A DNA stretch of 64,000 nt from Rhizobium sp. R635 (GCF_002211285.1 NZ_LOKX01000033.1:62001-126000); one strand, 5' to 3'. Shown: positions 1 to 8,951, numbered from the stretch's first letter. The notes: a model not told the origin generated them from the sequence alone. Translations and numbers: made by a program.

Positions 1-1
1 A

Positions 2-1444
2 AAGGCCGGAGGCGCGATTGCTCCCCCGCCGCCGGCTCCGGCCGCCGCCCCCGCGGCCTCCTCTCCTGCCGTCCTGGTCGAACCTTCGCGCGAATCCGCG
101 CGCCAGCAGGTGACGCCCCCGCCGATGCACGCGCCGCAGCGCAAGCGTCCTGTCCGCACCGACGAATATTACGACACCAAGGCGCAGGTCTTTTCCGCGC
201 TGATCGATACGATCGATCTCTCGCAGCTTTCCAAGCTCGACGGCGAAAGCGCGCGCGAGGAAATCCGCGACATCGTCAACGACATCATCACCATCAAGAA
301 TTTCGCGATGTCGATCTCCGAGCAGGAAGAGCTGCTTGAGGATATCTGTAACGACGTCCTGGGCTATGGCCCGCTGGAGCCGTTGCTGGCGCGCGACGAT
401 ATCGCCGATATCATGGTCAACGGCGCTGGGCAGACCTTCATCGAAGTCGGCGGCAAGACGATCGAATCGGAGATCCGCTTCCGTGACAATGCGCAGCTTC
501 TTTCCATCTGCCAGCGCATCGTCAGCCAGGTCGGCCGCCGTGTCGACGAGTCGAGCCCGATCTGCGACGCCCGCCTTCCGGACGGTTCGCGCGTCAACGT
601 CATCGCGCCGCCGCTGTCGATCGACGGGCCGGCGCTCACCATCCGCAAATTCAAGAAGGACAAGCTGACGCTCGATCAGCTCGTCCGTTTCGGCGCGATC
701 ACGCCGGAAGGCGCCACCGTCCTGCAGGTCATCGGGCGCGTGCGCTGCAATGTCGTCATCTCCGGCGGCACGGGCTCGGGCAAGACGACGCTCCTGAACT
801 GCCTCACCAATTACATCGACAGGGACGAACGCGTCATCACCTGCGAGGATACGGCCGAACTGCAGCTGCAGCAGCCGCATGTCGTGCGTTTGGAAACGCG
901 CCCGCCGAATATCGAAGGCGAGGGCGAAATCACCATGCGCGACCTCGTCAAGAACTGTCTGCGTATGCGTCCCGAGCGCATCATCGTCGGCGAAGTGCGC
1001 GGACCTGAGGTCTTCGACCTCCTGCAGGCGATGAACACCGGTCACGACGGCTCGATGGGCACGATCCACGCCAACACGCCGCGCGAATGCCTGAGCCGTA
1101 TCGAATCGATGATCGCCATGGGCGGCTTCACGCTGCCGGCAAAGACGGTACGCGAGATCATCTCCAGCTCCGTCGACGTCATCATCCAGGCCGCGCGCCT
1201 CCGCGACGGTTCACGCCGCATCACCCAGATCACCGAGGTGATCGGCATGGAAGGCGACGTCATCATCACCCAGGACCTGATGCGCTACGAGATCGAAGGC
1301 GAGGATGCGGGCGGCCGTCTGATCGGCCGGCACATGTCGACCGGTGTGGGCAAGCCGCATTTCTGGGATCGGGCCCGTTATTTCAACGAGGAAAAGCGTC
1401 TTGCCGCCGCCCTCGATGCGATGGAAGCGAAATCGAAGGAATAG
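2..1444 (+). CDS. cpaF: Tad/Flp pilus assembly ATPase CpaF (TadA), 5' end cut by window edge
   Basis: Type II/IV secretion ATPase that powers Tad (Flp) pilus assembly at the inner membrane. The frame is open to the left edge through an Ala/Pro-rich linker, so the GTG at 110 is probably internal and the real start lies outside the window. From position 110 the product is 444 residues. A Walker A motif (GGTGSGKTT) lies about 220 residues in, followed by the Asp-box and Walker B region around 'RIIVGEVRG' and the family's 'GSMGTIHAN' His-box. The N-terminal block containing 'TDEYYDTK' is typical of rhizobial CpaF. tadB starts 4 bp after the stop, so this is an operon. The family call is secure; only the missing N-terminus is uncertain. 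Confidence 0.95.
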   Translation, partial: KAGGAIAPPPPAPAAAPAASSPAVLVEPSRESARQQVTPPPMHAPQRKRPVRTDEYYDTKAQVFSALIDTIDLSQLSKLDGESAREEIRDIVNDIITIKNFAMSISEQEELLEDICNDVLGYGPLEPLLARDDIADIMVNGAGQTFIEVGGKTIESEIRFRDNAQLLSICQRIVSQVGRRVDESSPICDARLPDGSRVNVIAPPLSIDGPALTIRKFKKDKLTLDQLVRFGAITPEGATVLQVIGRVRCNVVISGGTGSGKTTLLNCLTNYIDRDERVITCEDTAELQLQQPHVVRLETRPPNIEGEGEITMRDLVKNCLRMRPERIIVGEVRGPEVFDLLQAMNTGHDGSMGTIHANTPRECLSRIESMIAMGGFTLPAKTVREIISSSVDVIIQAARLRDGSRRITQITEVIGMEGDVIITQDLMRYEIEGEDAGGRLIGRHMSTGVGKPHFWDRARYFNEEKRLAAALDAMEAKSKE

Positions 1445-1448
1445 GGTG

Positions 1449-2456
1449 ATGTTCGGGTTCGATCCGGTAGTCCTGGCAATCGTCGTGCTCGCCGCCGTCT
1501 CGGCGGCGGCGGTCGCCTATGCCCTGATGTTTTCCCGGATCGAGGCCGATAAGAAATCGGCAAGCCGCATCAACCGCGTCAAATCGGCCGAAGTCGACAG
1601 GGCCAAGGTCAAGGCTGCCCGCGACCGGGTGCAGGAATTGTCGAAGCGCCGCAAGTCGGTGCAGGACAATCTGAAGGATCTGGAAAAGCGCCAGAACGAA
1701 AAGACCAAGAAGAACCTGTCGATGAAGTCTAGGCTGGTACAGGCCGGCCTGACGGTCACGGTGACGCAGTTCTATCTCTTCAGCGCCATCTTCGCCTCCG
1801 TGCTGCTGCTCATGGCTTTCGTCATCGGTGCGTCGTGGATGGTCATGGTCGGCATCGCCGTCGTGGCCGGGCTCGGCCTGCCGCGTTGGATCCTCGGCTT
1901 CCTCATCAAGCGCCGCCAGAACAAGTTCCTCAACGAGCTTCCGAATGCGCTCGACGTCATCACACGCTCGATCAAATCGGGCCTGCCGCTAAACGATGCG
2001 ATCCGTCTCATCGCAACCGAAGGCACCGAGCCCGTTAAAAGCGAATTCCGGCGCGTGATCGAGGCGCAGCAGGTGGGGCTCAGCATTCCCGATGCCTGCG
2101 CCCGCATGACGATCCACATGCCGCTCCAGGAGGTCAACTTCTTCGCCATCGTCATCGCCATCCAGTCGCAGGCCGGCGGCAACCTGTCGGAGGCGATCGG
2201 CAACCTCTCCAAGGTTCTGCGCGACCGCAGGAAGATGAAGGCCAAAGTTTCGGCGCTTTCGATGGAAGCCAAGGCCTCCGCCGTCATCATCGGCGCTCTG
2301 CCCTTCATCGTCGCGACCCTCGTCTACCTCACGTCGCCGAATTACATGATGGTCCTTTTCACCGATCCGCGCGGCCATGTCATCATGGGTTTCTCGGCGA
2401 TCTGGATGTCGATCGGTATCTTCGTCATGCGCAACATGGTCAATTTCGACATTTAG
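1449..2456 (+). CDS. tadB: Tad pilus assembly membrane protein TadB
   Basis: Inner-membrane platform protein of the Tad pilus, working with CpaF and TadC. The product is 335 residues from ATG 1449; a longer reading frame upstream only overlaps cpaF. It has an N-terminal membrane segment, a charged Lys/Arg-rich cytoplasmic stretch (about residues 25-90), a pair of membrane helices, the T2SF domain ('ALDVITRSIKSGLPL', 'IQSQAGGNLSEAI'), and C-terminal helices. Length and order match the GspF-like TadB family. It lies 4 bp after cpaF and 15 bp before tadC, consistent with cotranscription. Confidence 0.93.
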   Translation: MFGFDPVVLAIVVLAAVSAAAVAYALMFSRIEADKKSASRINRVKSAEVDRAKVKAARDRVQELSKRRKSVQDNLKDLEKRQNEKTKKNLSMKSRLVQAGLTVTVTQFYLFSAIFASVLLLMAFVIGASWMVMVGIAVVAGLGLPRWILGFLIKRRQNKFLNELPNALDVITRSIKSGLPLNDAIRLIATEGTEPVKSEFRRVIEAQQVGLSIPDACARMTIHMPLQEVNFFAIVIAIQSQAGGNLSEAIGNLSKVLRDRRKMKAKVSALSMEAKASAVIIGALPFIVATLVYLTSPNYMMVLFTDPRGHVIMGFSAIWMSIGIFVMRNMVNFDI

Positions 2457-2471
2457 CGGGAGAAAAGCACC

Positions 2472-3458
2472 ATGTCGCAGGATCTTGCCGCAACGCTGAC
2501 CAATCCGAGCATGCTCATCGCCGTCTTCGTCGCGATCGCCGTCTTCGCCACTTTCTATACGATCGCCATCCCCTTCTTCGAGCGCGGCGATCTCAGCAAG
2601 CGCATGAAAGCCGTTTCGACCGAGCGCGAGCAGATCCGCGCCCGCGAACGTGCCCGCATGAACACGGAGCCCGGTGCCGGCAAGGCCTCGCTGAGGAGCC
2701 AGAACAACCGCCCGGTTCGCCAGATCGTCGAGCGCTTCAACCTGCGCAAGGCGCTCGTTGACGAAAATACGGTCAACAAGCTGCGGGCCGCCGGTTTTCG
2801 CTCGGAGAATGCGCTGAATACCTTCCTCGCGGCGCGTTTCCTGTTGCCATTCCTTTTCCTTGCCCTTGCCGCCTTCTGGGTCTTCGGCCTCGGCGGTCTT
2901 GCCGAACGCGGCATGCCCATGCGCATGCTCGCCGTCATCGGCATCGGATATCTCGGCTTTTACGCGCCGAACATCTACATCTCGAATCGCATGACCAAGC
3001 GTCAGCACTCGATCAAGCGCGCCTGGCCGGATGCGCTGGACCTGATGCTGATCTGCGTCGAATCAGGCATTTCGATCGAGGCCGCGATGCGTCGCGTGTC
3101 CGAAGAGCTCGGCGAGCAGTCGCCGCCGTTGGCCGAGGAAATGGTGCTGACCACCGCCGAACTCTCCTTTCTGCCGGATCGCCGTGTGGCGCTCGAAAAT
3201 CTCGCCACACGCACGCAGATCGAGCTGGTGCGCTCTGTGACCCAGGCGCTGATCCAGGCGGATCGTTACGGCACGCCGGTTGCGCAGGCCCTGCGCGTCC
3301 TCGCCCAGGAAGGACGCGACGAGCGGATGAACGAAGCGGAAAAGAAGGCGGCCGCCCTGCCGCCGAAATTGACGGTGCCGATGATCCTTTTCTTCCTGCC
3401 GGTGCTGATCGCCGTCATTCTCGGTCCGGCCGGTATCCAGGTAGCCGACAAGTTCTGA
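2472..3458 (+). CDS. tadC: Tad pilus assembly membrane protein TadC
   Basis: Second polytopic platform protein of the Tad apparatus, thought to pair with TadB. The product is 328 residues from ATG 2472, with a GGGAG ribosome site just upstream. It has an N-terminal membrane helix, a basic linker, two helices near residues 120-165, a T2SF domain ('WPDALDLMLICVESGISIEAAM') and a C-terminal hydrophobic segment ending 'GIQVADKF'. It ends the visible operon: the next plus-strand gene is an unrelated exporter, while tadD lies further on in the opposite orientation. Confidence 0.93.
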   Translation: MSQDLAATLTNPSMLIAVFVAIAVFATFYTIAIPFFERGDLSKRMKAVSTEREQIRARERARMNTEPGAGKASLRSQNNRPVRQIVERFNLRKALVDENTVNKLRAAGFRSENALNTFLAARFLLPFLFLALAAFWVFGLGGLAERGMPMRMLAVIGIGYLGFYAPNIYISNRMTKRQHSIKRAWPDALDLMLICVESGISIEAAMRRVSEELGEQSPPLAEEMVLTTAELSFLPDRRVALENLATRTQIELVRSVTQALIQADRYGTPVAQALRVLAQEGRDERMNEAEKKAAALPPKLTVPMILFFLPVLIAVILGPAGIQVADKF

Positions 3459-3615
3459 GGGTTGCTCCGGCGCCGGAAAGCGGATGCCTTTCATCGCAGC
3501 CTCAACCGGTGTGACTGGCGCCGGAATAGCTGGTAAACGGAATGGAAGGCCATCGGGAAGCGCGGAAGCGGCCGCCGCTTTCCCCAGCGCTATCGATCCC
3601 GAAAGAGAGGTTCCG

Positions 3616-4248
3616 ATGTCTTCCGTGGGCGTTTTCATCAGCATCATGGCAGCCTTGATGGTCGGCGCGATGAGCCCCGGCCCGAGCTTCGTCGTCGTCT
3701 CCAGGATCGCCATTTCGCGTTCGCGGCTGGATGGACTCGCGGCCGCACTCGGCATGGGCGCCGGCGGCATCGTTTTTGCTGCGCTGGCGCTTGCCGGTCT
3801 GACGGCGCTGCTGTCGCAGTTCGAATGGCTCTATGTGCTGCTGAAGGTCGCGGGCGGCGCCTATCTTCTCTATATCGCCGTCAATATCTGGAAAGGCGCC
3901 GGAGAGCCGCTCGAGGTTTCCGATGCCGCCAATGACCATCGCGCGCCTCGGCGCAGCTTCATGACCGCATTGCTGACGCAGCTCAGCAACCCCAAGACCA
4001 TCATCGTCTATGCCAGCCTCTTTGCGGCGCTGCTGCCGAGGACGGTGCCGCTCGATCTCATCGTGGCGCTGCCGGTCGGTGTCTTCGCGGTGGAGGCGGG
4101 GTGGTATTCGATCGTGGCGCTCGCCTTTTCGGCCCGCCACCCCAGACGGCTCTATCTCCATGCCAAAGGCTGGATCGATCGGGCCGCCGGCGCCGTGATG
4201 GGCGGCCTTGGTCTGCGTCTCATTCTTTCGGGCTTGAGCGTCCGTTAA
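3616..4248 (+). CDS. LysE/RhtB-family amino-acid exporter
   Basis: Predicted inner-membrane exporter of amino acids or homoserine-lactone-like metabolites. The product is 210 residues from ATG 3616, preceded by GAGAGG; the longer frame from 3484 lacks a ribosome site and family similarity. The family signature 'GAMSPGPSFVVV' lies in the first membrane helix, and about six hydrophobic segments follow. 'LTQLSNPKTIIVYASLFA' is the conserved LysE middle motif. The gene is separated from tadC by 157 bp and its stop abuts a RIME-like repeat. The substrate cannot be read from sequence. Confidence 0.88.
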   Translation: MSSVGVFISIMAALMVGAMSPGPSFVVVSRIAISRSRLDGLAAALGMGAGGIVFAALALAGLTALLSQFEWLYVLLKVAGGAYLLYIAVNIWKGAGEPLEVSDAANDHRAPRRSFMTALLTQLSNPKTIIVYASLFAALLPRTVPLDLIVALPVGVFAVEAGWYSIVALAFSARHPRRLYLHAKGWIDRAAGAVMGGLGLRLILSGLSVR

Positions 4249-4353
4249 AGCGCGTCGCGATCTTTCAGATTCGCTCCTCGCGCTTTAGATCTTTGTTTTA
4301 CGCATGTCGTTATCGCAAAGCCGCTGCACACTTTTGCGCGACATGCTCTAGAG
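4249..4353. repeat. RIME-like palindromic intergenic repeat, copy 1
   Basis: About 105 bp starting at the LysE stop. It contains a long imperfect hairpin with arms GCATGTCG (4302-4309) and CGACATGC (4339-4346). Inverted or direct relatives occur at 13825-13932, 59283-59382 and 60840-60891, with a diverged one at 18895-18986. The shared blocks are a 'CGCGCTTTA' region and the 'GCATGTCG...CGACATGC' hairpin. Layout and sequence recall the Rhizobium-specific intergenic mosaic element (RIME). Confidence 0.75.
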
Positions 4354-4380
4354 GGCCCAGTCATTCGGCAAGTGATCCGC

Positions 4381-5217
4381 TCAGTTGGTATTGCCGCCAT
4401 CCGCCGCACCCGGCGTCTTGTCCTTCGCCGCGAGCTTCTGCCAGGAATTCTGCTGCGAGAGCATGCCTCTGAGATAGGCGACGTTGGCATCGGCCTGTTG
4501 CGGCGAGAGTTCGCGTCGCGCGATCTGCTCGGCTTCCGGGAAACGTCCCTGCAGCCCGACGACGAGGGCAAGGTTCTGCCTGACGCGGCTGTCGGCGGTC
4601 GGCTGGCTGGCGGCGGAGCGCAGATAGGTTTCGGCCGTGCGCAGGTCGCCGGTCAGCACATAGGACATGCCGAGATTGGAAAGGATGGAAGGCTCGTTCG
4701 GCTGGATGTCGAGCGCGTCGCGGTAGCGCTTTCTGGCGTCTGTCGCCCTGCCCATCTGGTCGAGGATCGCGCCTTGGGCCGAGATCAGCTTCCAGTCCGG
4801 ACGGTCCGGCGTCTGGGCGCGGCCGATCGTGTCGAGCGCCTGCTCGAACTGGCCGGCCGCCGCCTGCGCCTTGCCGTAGGCGGCCAGCACGTTGCGGTCG
4901 CCGGGATTGGCAATCGCCACCTGCTGCATGACGGCGAGCGCCTGGGCATCGCGTCCGTTCATGCGCAGCAGATTGGCATAATTGACGCCGTTGACGGGAT
5001 CGCGCGGGTTTTTTGCATAGGCCTGGCCGAGCCGGTCGGTCGCTAAGCGCAACTCGGTCGCGTCCATCTCCTCGACAGGCTTGGTGATCTTCGGCACCGA
5101 TCCCGTCGTCATCCGGTCCTTGGTCGTCGAGCAACCGGCAAGCGCCAGGACGATCAGCGATGCCGCGGCGCCCTGCAGGATACGATTGGTGAATATGGTG
5201 GTGAGCGAGGCAGGCAT
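4381..5217 (-). CDS. tadD: TadD-like TPR lipoprotein of the Tad pilus
   Basis: Predicted outer-membrane-associated lipoprotein with tetratricopeptide repeats that helps assemble the Tad secretin. The product is 278 residues. I placed the start at ATG 5217 because it is followed by an N-terminal hydrophobic stretch and a lipobox ('LALAGC'). TPR units run through about residues 60-210 ('GKAQAAAGQFEQALDTIGRAQ', 'LGMSYVLTGDLRTAETYLR'). The gene lies on the strand opposite to cpaF-tadBC, across a LysE gene and a RIME repeat, so it has its own promoter. The 'MTTGSVPK' stretch after the lipobox is common in rhizobial TadD. Confidence 0.82.
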   Translation of the reverse strand: MPASLTTIFTNRILQGAAASLIVLALAGCSTTKDRMTTGSVPKITKPVEEMDATELRLATDRLGQAYAKNPRDPVNGVNYANLLRMNGRDAQALAVMQQVAIANPGDRNVLAAYGKAQAAAGQFEQALDTIGRAQTPDRPDWKLISAQGAILDQMGRATDARKRYRDALDIQPNEPSILSNLGMSYVLTGDLRTAETYLRSAASQPTADSRVRQNLALVVGLQGRFPEAEQIARRELSPQQADANVAYLRGMLSQQNSWQKLAAKDKTPGAADGGNTN

Positions 5218-5300
5218 GACGCGTTCCTGGATTCCGAAATCGGCGCCTGACCTCGAACGCGGAACAGGAAAGGTTTGACGCAATCTTCGCTCCAGCAATA

Positions 5301-5320
5301 GTCTGTTAACCCTAACAGAC
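5301..5320. promoter_or_regulatory. 8-bp inverted repeat in divergent tadD / aminopeptidase promoter region
   Basis: Perfect arms GTCTGTTA and TAACAGAC are separated by 4 bp. The site lies between tadD (minus, start 5217) and the M17 aminopeptidase (plus, start 5360), 84 and 40 bp from the two starts. This fits a transcription factor operator serving one or both genes. No regulator can be named. Confidence 0.4.
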
Positions 5321-5359
5321 CGTTAAGGAACGATTCCTGACGACCGCCGAAGGACGATC

Positions 5360-6751
5360 ATGGCCCCCTATCAGTTTATCGAGAGACCGACCCCTTTCAA
5401 CACGAAGGGCGGTTCGACGCTGCCGATCTTTGCCGTCACCCCTGCCCATATCGAGACCGGTACGATCGACCCGATCGCGCTCGATTGGGCGCAGAAGGCG
5501 GGCTACAAGGCTGAAAGCGGATCGCTGCTGCTGATCCCGACGGCCGATGGCCATCTCGGCGGCGCGCTTTACGGCCTCGGCACCAATCCGTCCGAACAGC
5601 CCTACATCACCGGCAGGCTCGCCCGCGCATTGCCGGCCGGCGACTGGCACATCGAGACCGCGCCGCTGACGGCGAATCGCCTGGCCCTCGGCTTCGGGCT
5701 CGGCAGCTATCGTTTCGACCGCTACAAATCCGAAAAATCGCCGGCCGCGACGCTGATGATTCCGAGGGATGCCGATGCTGCCGATATCAAGCGCCAGCTC
5801 GCCGGCGTCTTTCTCGCCCGCGACCTCATCAACACGCCGACCAACGATATGGGACCGGAACAGCTCGAAGCCGCTTTCCGCGGCCTGGCTCAGCATTACA
5901 AGGCAGAACTATCGGTTATTACGGGCGACGAGCTGCTCGAGCAAAACTTCCCTCTCGTCCATACCGTCGGCCGCGCCAGCGCCGATGCGCCGCGCCTGCT
6001 CGAATTGCGCTGGGGCAAGAAGGGCCATCGCAAGGTGACGCTCGTCGGCAAGGGCGTCTGCTTCGATACCGGCGGCCTCGACATCAAGCCCGCCGCCTCG
6101 ATGCTGCTGATGAAGAAGGACATGGGTGGTGCTGCGAATGTCATGGGCCTTGCCCTGATGATCATGGACGCCAAGCTGAAGGTCGACCTGCGCGTCATCA
6201 TCCCCGTCGTCGAAAACGCGATCTCGTCCAATGCTTTCCGTCCCGGCGACATCTATCGGAGCCGTAAAGGACTGACCGTCCAGATCGATAATACCGATGC
6301 CGAAGGCCGCCTGATCCTTGCCGATGCGCTCGCCTATGCCGACGAGGAGGAGCCCGACCTGCTGATCGACATGGCGACGCTGACGGGCGCTGCCCGCGTC
6401 GCGCTCGGCCCCGATCTTCCGCCCTTCTTCACCGACGACGCCAATCTGGCGCACGATCTCACCGAAGCGAGCCTCGAAACGGACGATCCGATCTGGCGCC
6501 TGCCGCTCTATGCCGGCTATGAAAAGGATGTCCGCACCAAATTCGCCGACCTCACCAATGCCCCGGCCGGCGGCATGGCCGGGGCGATCACCGCCGCGCT
6601 CTTCCTCAAGCGTTTCGTCAGCAAGACGAAGAGCTGGGCGCATTTCGACATTTACGGCTGGGCCCAGTCCGAACGGCCGCATTCGCCGGGTGGTGGTGAG
6701 GCGCAGGCGATCCGCGCGCTCTTTCACCATATTCGCGAGAGCGTTCGCTAA
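5360..6751 (+). CDS. Leucyl aminopeptidase family M17 metallopeptidase
   Basis: Cytosolic dizinc/dimanganese aminopeptidase that removes N-terminal residues from peptides. The product is 463 residues. The C-terminal catalytic domain has the expected metal ligands: K231 and D236 in 'GKGVCFDTGG', D254 in 'MKKDMGG', and D313/E315 in the signature 'NTDAEGRL'. Catalytic K243 and R317 are also present. The N-terminal macro-like domain (1-150) is short and diverged compared with E. coli PepA, so this is a PepA/PepB-like subfamily member. Downstream are a MarR-like regulator and an NlpC/P60 hydrolase, suggesting peptide or murein-peptide processing. Confidence 0.93.
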   Translation: MAPYQFIERPTPFNTKGGSTLPIFAVTPAHIETGTIDPIALDWAQKAGYKAESGSLLLIPTADGHLGGALYGLGTNPSEQPYITGRLARALPAGDWHIETAPLTANRLALGFGLGSYRFDRYKSEKSPAATLMIPRDADAADIKRQLAGVFLARDLINTPTNDMGPEQLEAAFRGLAQHYKAELSVITGDELLEQNFPLVHTVGRASADAPRLLELRWGKKGHRKVTLVGKGVCFDTGGLDIKPAASMLLMKKDMGGAANVMGLALMIMDAKLKVDLRVIIPVVENAISSNAFRPGDIYRSRKGLTVQIDNTDAEGRLILADALAYADEEEPDLLIDMATLTGAARVALGPDLPPFFTDDANLAHDLTEASLETDDPIWRLPLYAGYEKDVRTKFADLTNAPAGGMAGAITAALFLKRFVSKTKSWAHFDIYGWAQSERPHSPGGGEAQAIRALFHHIRESVR

Positions 6752-6782
6752 AGCCGATCGTTAAAATTTTATTCACCCTTCC

Positions 6783-6803
6783 GGGCGGCAGTTCCTGCCG
6801 CCC
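6783..6803 (+). terminator. Hairpin after the aminopeptidase gene
   Basis: A perfect 9-bp stem GGGCGGCAG/CTGCCGCCC with a 3-nt loop lies 31 bp after the aminopeptidase stop. There is no clean T-run after it ('CTTGCG'), so it may be a weak terminator or an RNA-stabilising hairpin. Confidence 0.5.
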
Positions 6804-6866
6804 CTTGCGTATGTGCAGCAACTGCCGGAAAATGAAACGCTAGCGTAACGATTTTCCGGAGGAGCC

Positions 6867-7217
6867 GTGCCGATCGAACTGACCGCCTCGCAGGCGCTGG
6901 GGCTCTGGCATGGCGTGGCGCTCGATCAGGTTCGCCATGACGACCGCGATTTGACGTTGCGCCAGATGGCGATCCTGCTGCATATTTATCTGGTGCCGCC
7001 GCCCCATACGGTACGCGGGCTTGCCGCCACGCTTGGCGTCACCAAGCCGGTCATCACGCGCGCCCTGGATACGATGGGTGAGATGGGTCTGGTCGACCGC
7101 GTGCGCGACGATGCCGACCGCCGCAACGTGATCATCAAGCGCACCGTCGGCGGAGCGCTTTACCTGGAAAAGCTCGGCGATCTCGTACGCGATCAGGGCC
7201 GCCGGCTGCCGATCTGA
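6867..7217 (+). CDS. MarR-like winged-helix regulator
   Basis: Small DNA-binding protein of 116 residues from GTG 6867, preceded by a good GGAGGA site. The winged helix-turn-helix is visible in 'TVRGLAATLGVTKPVITRALDTMGEMGLVDR', followed by a wing ('DDADRRNVIIK'). This is the MarR pattern, though shorter than usual because the C-terminal dimer helices are reduced. It sits between the M17 peptidase and an NlpC/P60 gene, 10 bp from the latter, so it probably belongs to the same unit and may control it. Ligand unknown. Confidence 0.8.
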   Translation: MPIELTASQALGLWHGVALDQVRHDDRDLTLRQMAILLHIYLVPPPHTVRGLAATLGVTKPVITRALDTMGEMGLVDRVRDDADRRNVIIKRTVGGALYLEKLGDLVRDQGRRLPI

Positions 7218-7227
7218 AAGGATGCCA

Positions 7228-8088
7228 ATGACGATGCTCGACCGCCGCCTGCATGCCTACCGGCCTGATCTCGCGGAAGCGGGGCTCGAAGGCAGGGTGG
7301 AGGCATCGCGCTTCGTGAAAGGCGCTCCGGCGCGTGTTGCCGTCCCCGTCGTGGCCTTGCGGCCGGAACCGGATCTTGCGCGCGGCATCGACACCGAGTT
7401 GCTGCTGGGCGAAGATCTGACGGTTTTCGATCGTGCCGACGGCTGGTGCTGGGTGAAGGCCGCCTCCGATGGCTATGTCGGCTATCTCCCGGCGGAGGCG
7501 CTCTCGGAGGGCAAGCCGGCGCCGACCCATATCGTCACCGCACAGCGCAGCTTCGTCTATCCAGAACCCGAACTGCGCAAGCCTCACCAGGCCATTCTGT
7601 CGATGGGAAGCCGCGTTCATGTCATGGGTGAAGCGGAAGCGCGCGGCAATCACTATGTCGTGCTGGAGGACGGAACGGCGCTCTTTTCCAGGCACGTCCA
7701 GCCGATCGGCGCGCTTGATGGCGCTGATTATGTCGAAATCGTCGCCCGTTTCCTCGAAACACCCTATCTCTGGGGCGGCCGCTCCGGTCTCGGCATTGAT
7801 TGTTCCGGTCTCGTCCAGCTCGCGATGCTGATGACGGGCAGACATGCGCCGCGCGATACCGACATGCAGGCGGCAGGCCTCGGCCAGCCGATCGACCGCT
7901 CCGAAATCCGCCGCGGCGATCTGGTGTTCTGGAAGGGGCACGTCGCCGTCTTCGAAGATCCGGAAACGATCCTTCATGCCAACGGCTACAGCATGACCGT
8001 CGCCCGCGAGAATTTCGAAGCTGCCGTCAAGCGCATCGGCTCGCTTTATGAGCAGCCGACCGGCTACCGCCGTCCGTTTGCTGATTAG
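7228..8088 (+). CDS. NlpC/P60-family cysteine peptidase with SH3-like domain
   Basis: Predicted murein or peptide endopeptidase of 286 residues. ATG 7228 was chosen over ATG 7222 because the AAAGG site is directly adjacent to the first and correctly spaced for the second. Residues 45-165 look like bacterial SH3-type wall-binding repeats ('DGWCWVKAASDGYVGYLP'). The C-terminal NlpC/P60 domain has catalytic Cys192 in 'GIDCSGLVQL', His238 in 'WKGHVAVF' and His250 in 'LHANGYS'. No signal peptide is visible, as in cytosolic dipeptidyl-peptidase VI relatives that trim recycled murein peptides. Its stop overlaps the convergent permease gene by 4 bp. Confidence 0.9.
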   Translation: MTMLDRRLHAYRPDLAEAGLEGRVEASRFVKGAPARVAVPVVALRPEPDLARGIDTELLLGEDLTVFDRADGWCWVKAASDGYVGYLPAEALSEGKPAPTHIVTAQRSFVYPEPELRKPHQAILSMGSRVHVMGEAEARGNHYVVLEDGTALFSRHVQPIGALDGADYVEIVARFLETPYLWGGRSGLGIDCSGLVQLAMLMTGRHAPRDTDMQAAGLGQPIDRSEIRRGDLVFWKGHVAVFEDPETILHANGYSMTVARENFEAAVKRIGSLYEQPTGYRRPFAD

Positions 8089-8948
8089 CGGCGTGTTTCG
8101 CGTGGATCGAGAAGATCGCGCAATCCGTCGCCGAGCATGTTGAAGCCGAGAACGGCGAGCGCGATAGCGACGCCCGGCAGGATCGCCAGCCAGGGAGCCA
8201 GCGCCAAATAGGTTTGCGAATCGGCAAGCATCCGGCCCCATGTCGGCGCTGGCGGCGCCATGCCGAGCCCGAGGAAGCTGAGGCCGGCTTCGGTCAGGAT
8301 TGCGAGCCCGAGTTGGATCGTCGCATGTACGATGATCTGGCTCAAGATGTTCGGCAGCACGTGACGCAGCGAAATGGTCAGGCGGGTGTTGCCGATCGCG
8401 CGGGCCGCCATGACATAGTCGCGGCTCCAGGCCTGCAGCGAGGTCGCAAGCGTGATACGGGCAAAGACCGGAATCATGAAAACGCCGATCGCGGTGATGG
8501 CGGTGAACCGTCCGGGGCCGAGGAAGGCGCCGAGCACCATGGCGGAAAGGATCGGCGGCAACGCGAAGATGACGTCGCAGAGGCGCATCAGCAGCGCTTC
8601 GAAGGGGCCGCGGACCGCCGCGGCCGAAATGCCGGCGATTGAACCGAAGGTTCCGCCGATCGCAACCGCGGCAACCGCGATCGAAAGCGAGTTCCAGCAC
8701 CCGGCCATCAGCATCGAAAGAACATCGCGGCCGAATTGATCCGTGCCGAGCACGCCGAAGGCAAGCGGCGGCTGCAGTTTATGGATGATCTGCATCTTCG
8801 CCGGCGGCAGCGGCGTCCAGACGAGAGACAACAATGCGATGGCGATCAGCACGCCGATGATCGTCGCTCCTGAAATGAGGTTCATTCGCCGGCTAAATTT
8901 GAAGGCCTGGCGGCGATGGATGCTGACGGGGGATGTGATCGGCGCCAT
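8085..8948 (-). CDS. Peptide/nickel-type ABC transporter permease (DppC-like)
   Basis: Inner-membrane permease of a dipeptide/oligopeptide importer, 287 residues. It has an N-terminal helix, a periplasmic segment ('FGVLGTDQFGRDVLSMLMAG', typical of the DppC/OppC subfamily) and about five more helices. The EAA loop that contacts the ATPase is seen as 'AARAIGNTRLTISLRHVLPN'. It starts 3 bp after the partner permease stop. No dppD/dppF ATPase gene lies alongside; the 3' neighbour is the convergent NlpC/P60 gene. Confidence 0.92.
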   Translation of the reverse strand: MAPITSPVSIHRRQAFKFSRRMNLISGATIIGVLIAIALLSLVWTPLPPAKMQIIHKLQPPLAFGVLGTDQFGRDVLSMLMAGCWNSLSIAVAAVAIGGTFGSIAGISAAAVRGPFEALLMRLCDVIFALPPILSAMVLGAFLGPGRFTAITAIGVFMIPVFARITLATSLQAWSRDYVMAARAIGNTRLTISLRHVLPNILSQIIVHATIQLGLAILTEAGLSFLGLGMAPPAPTWGRMLADSQTYLALAPWLAILPGVAIALAVLGFNMLGDGLRDLLDPRETRR

Positions 8949-8951
8949 GCC

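Noticed and set aside
1989..3008. 339-codon minus-strand open frame antisense to tadB/tadC
   Set aside because: Low-complexity His/Asp/Arg/Glu-rich product typical of the antisense of GC-rich genes; tadB and tadC are clearly coding on the plus strand.
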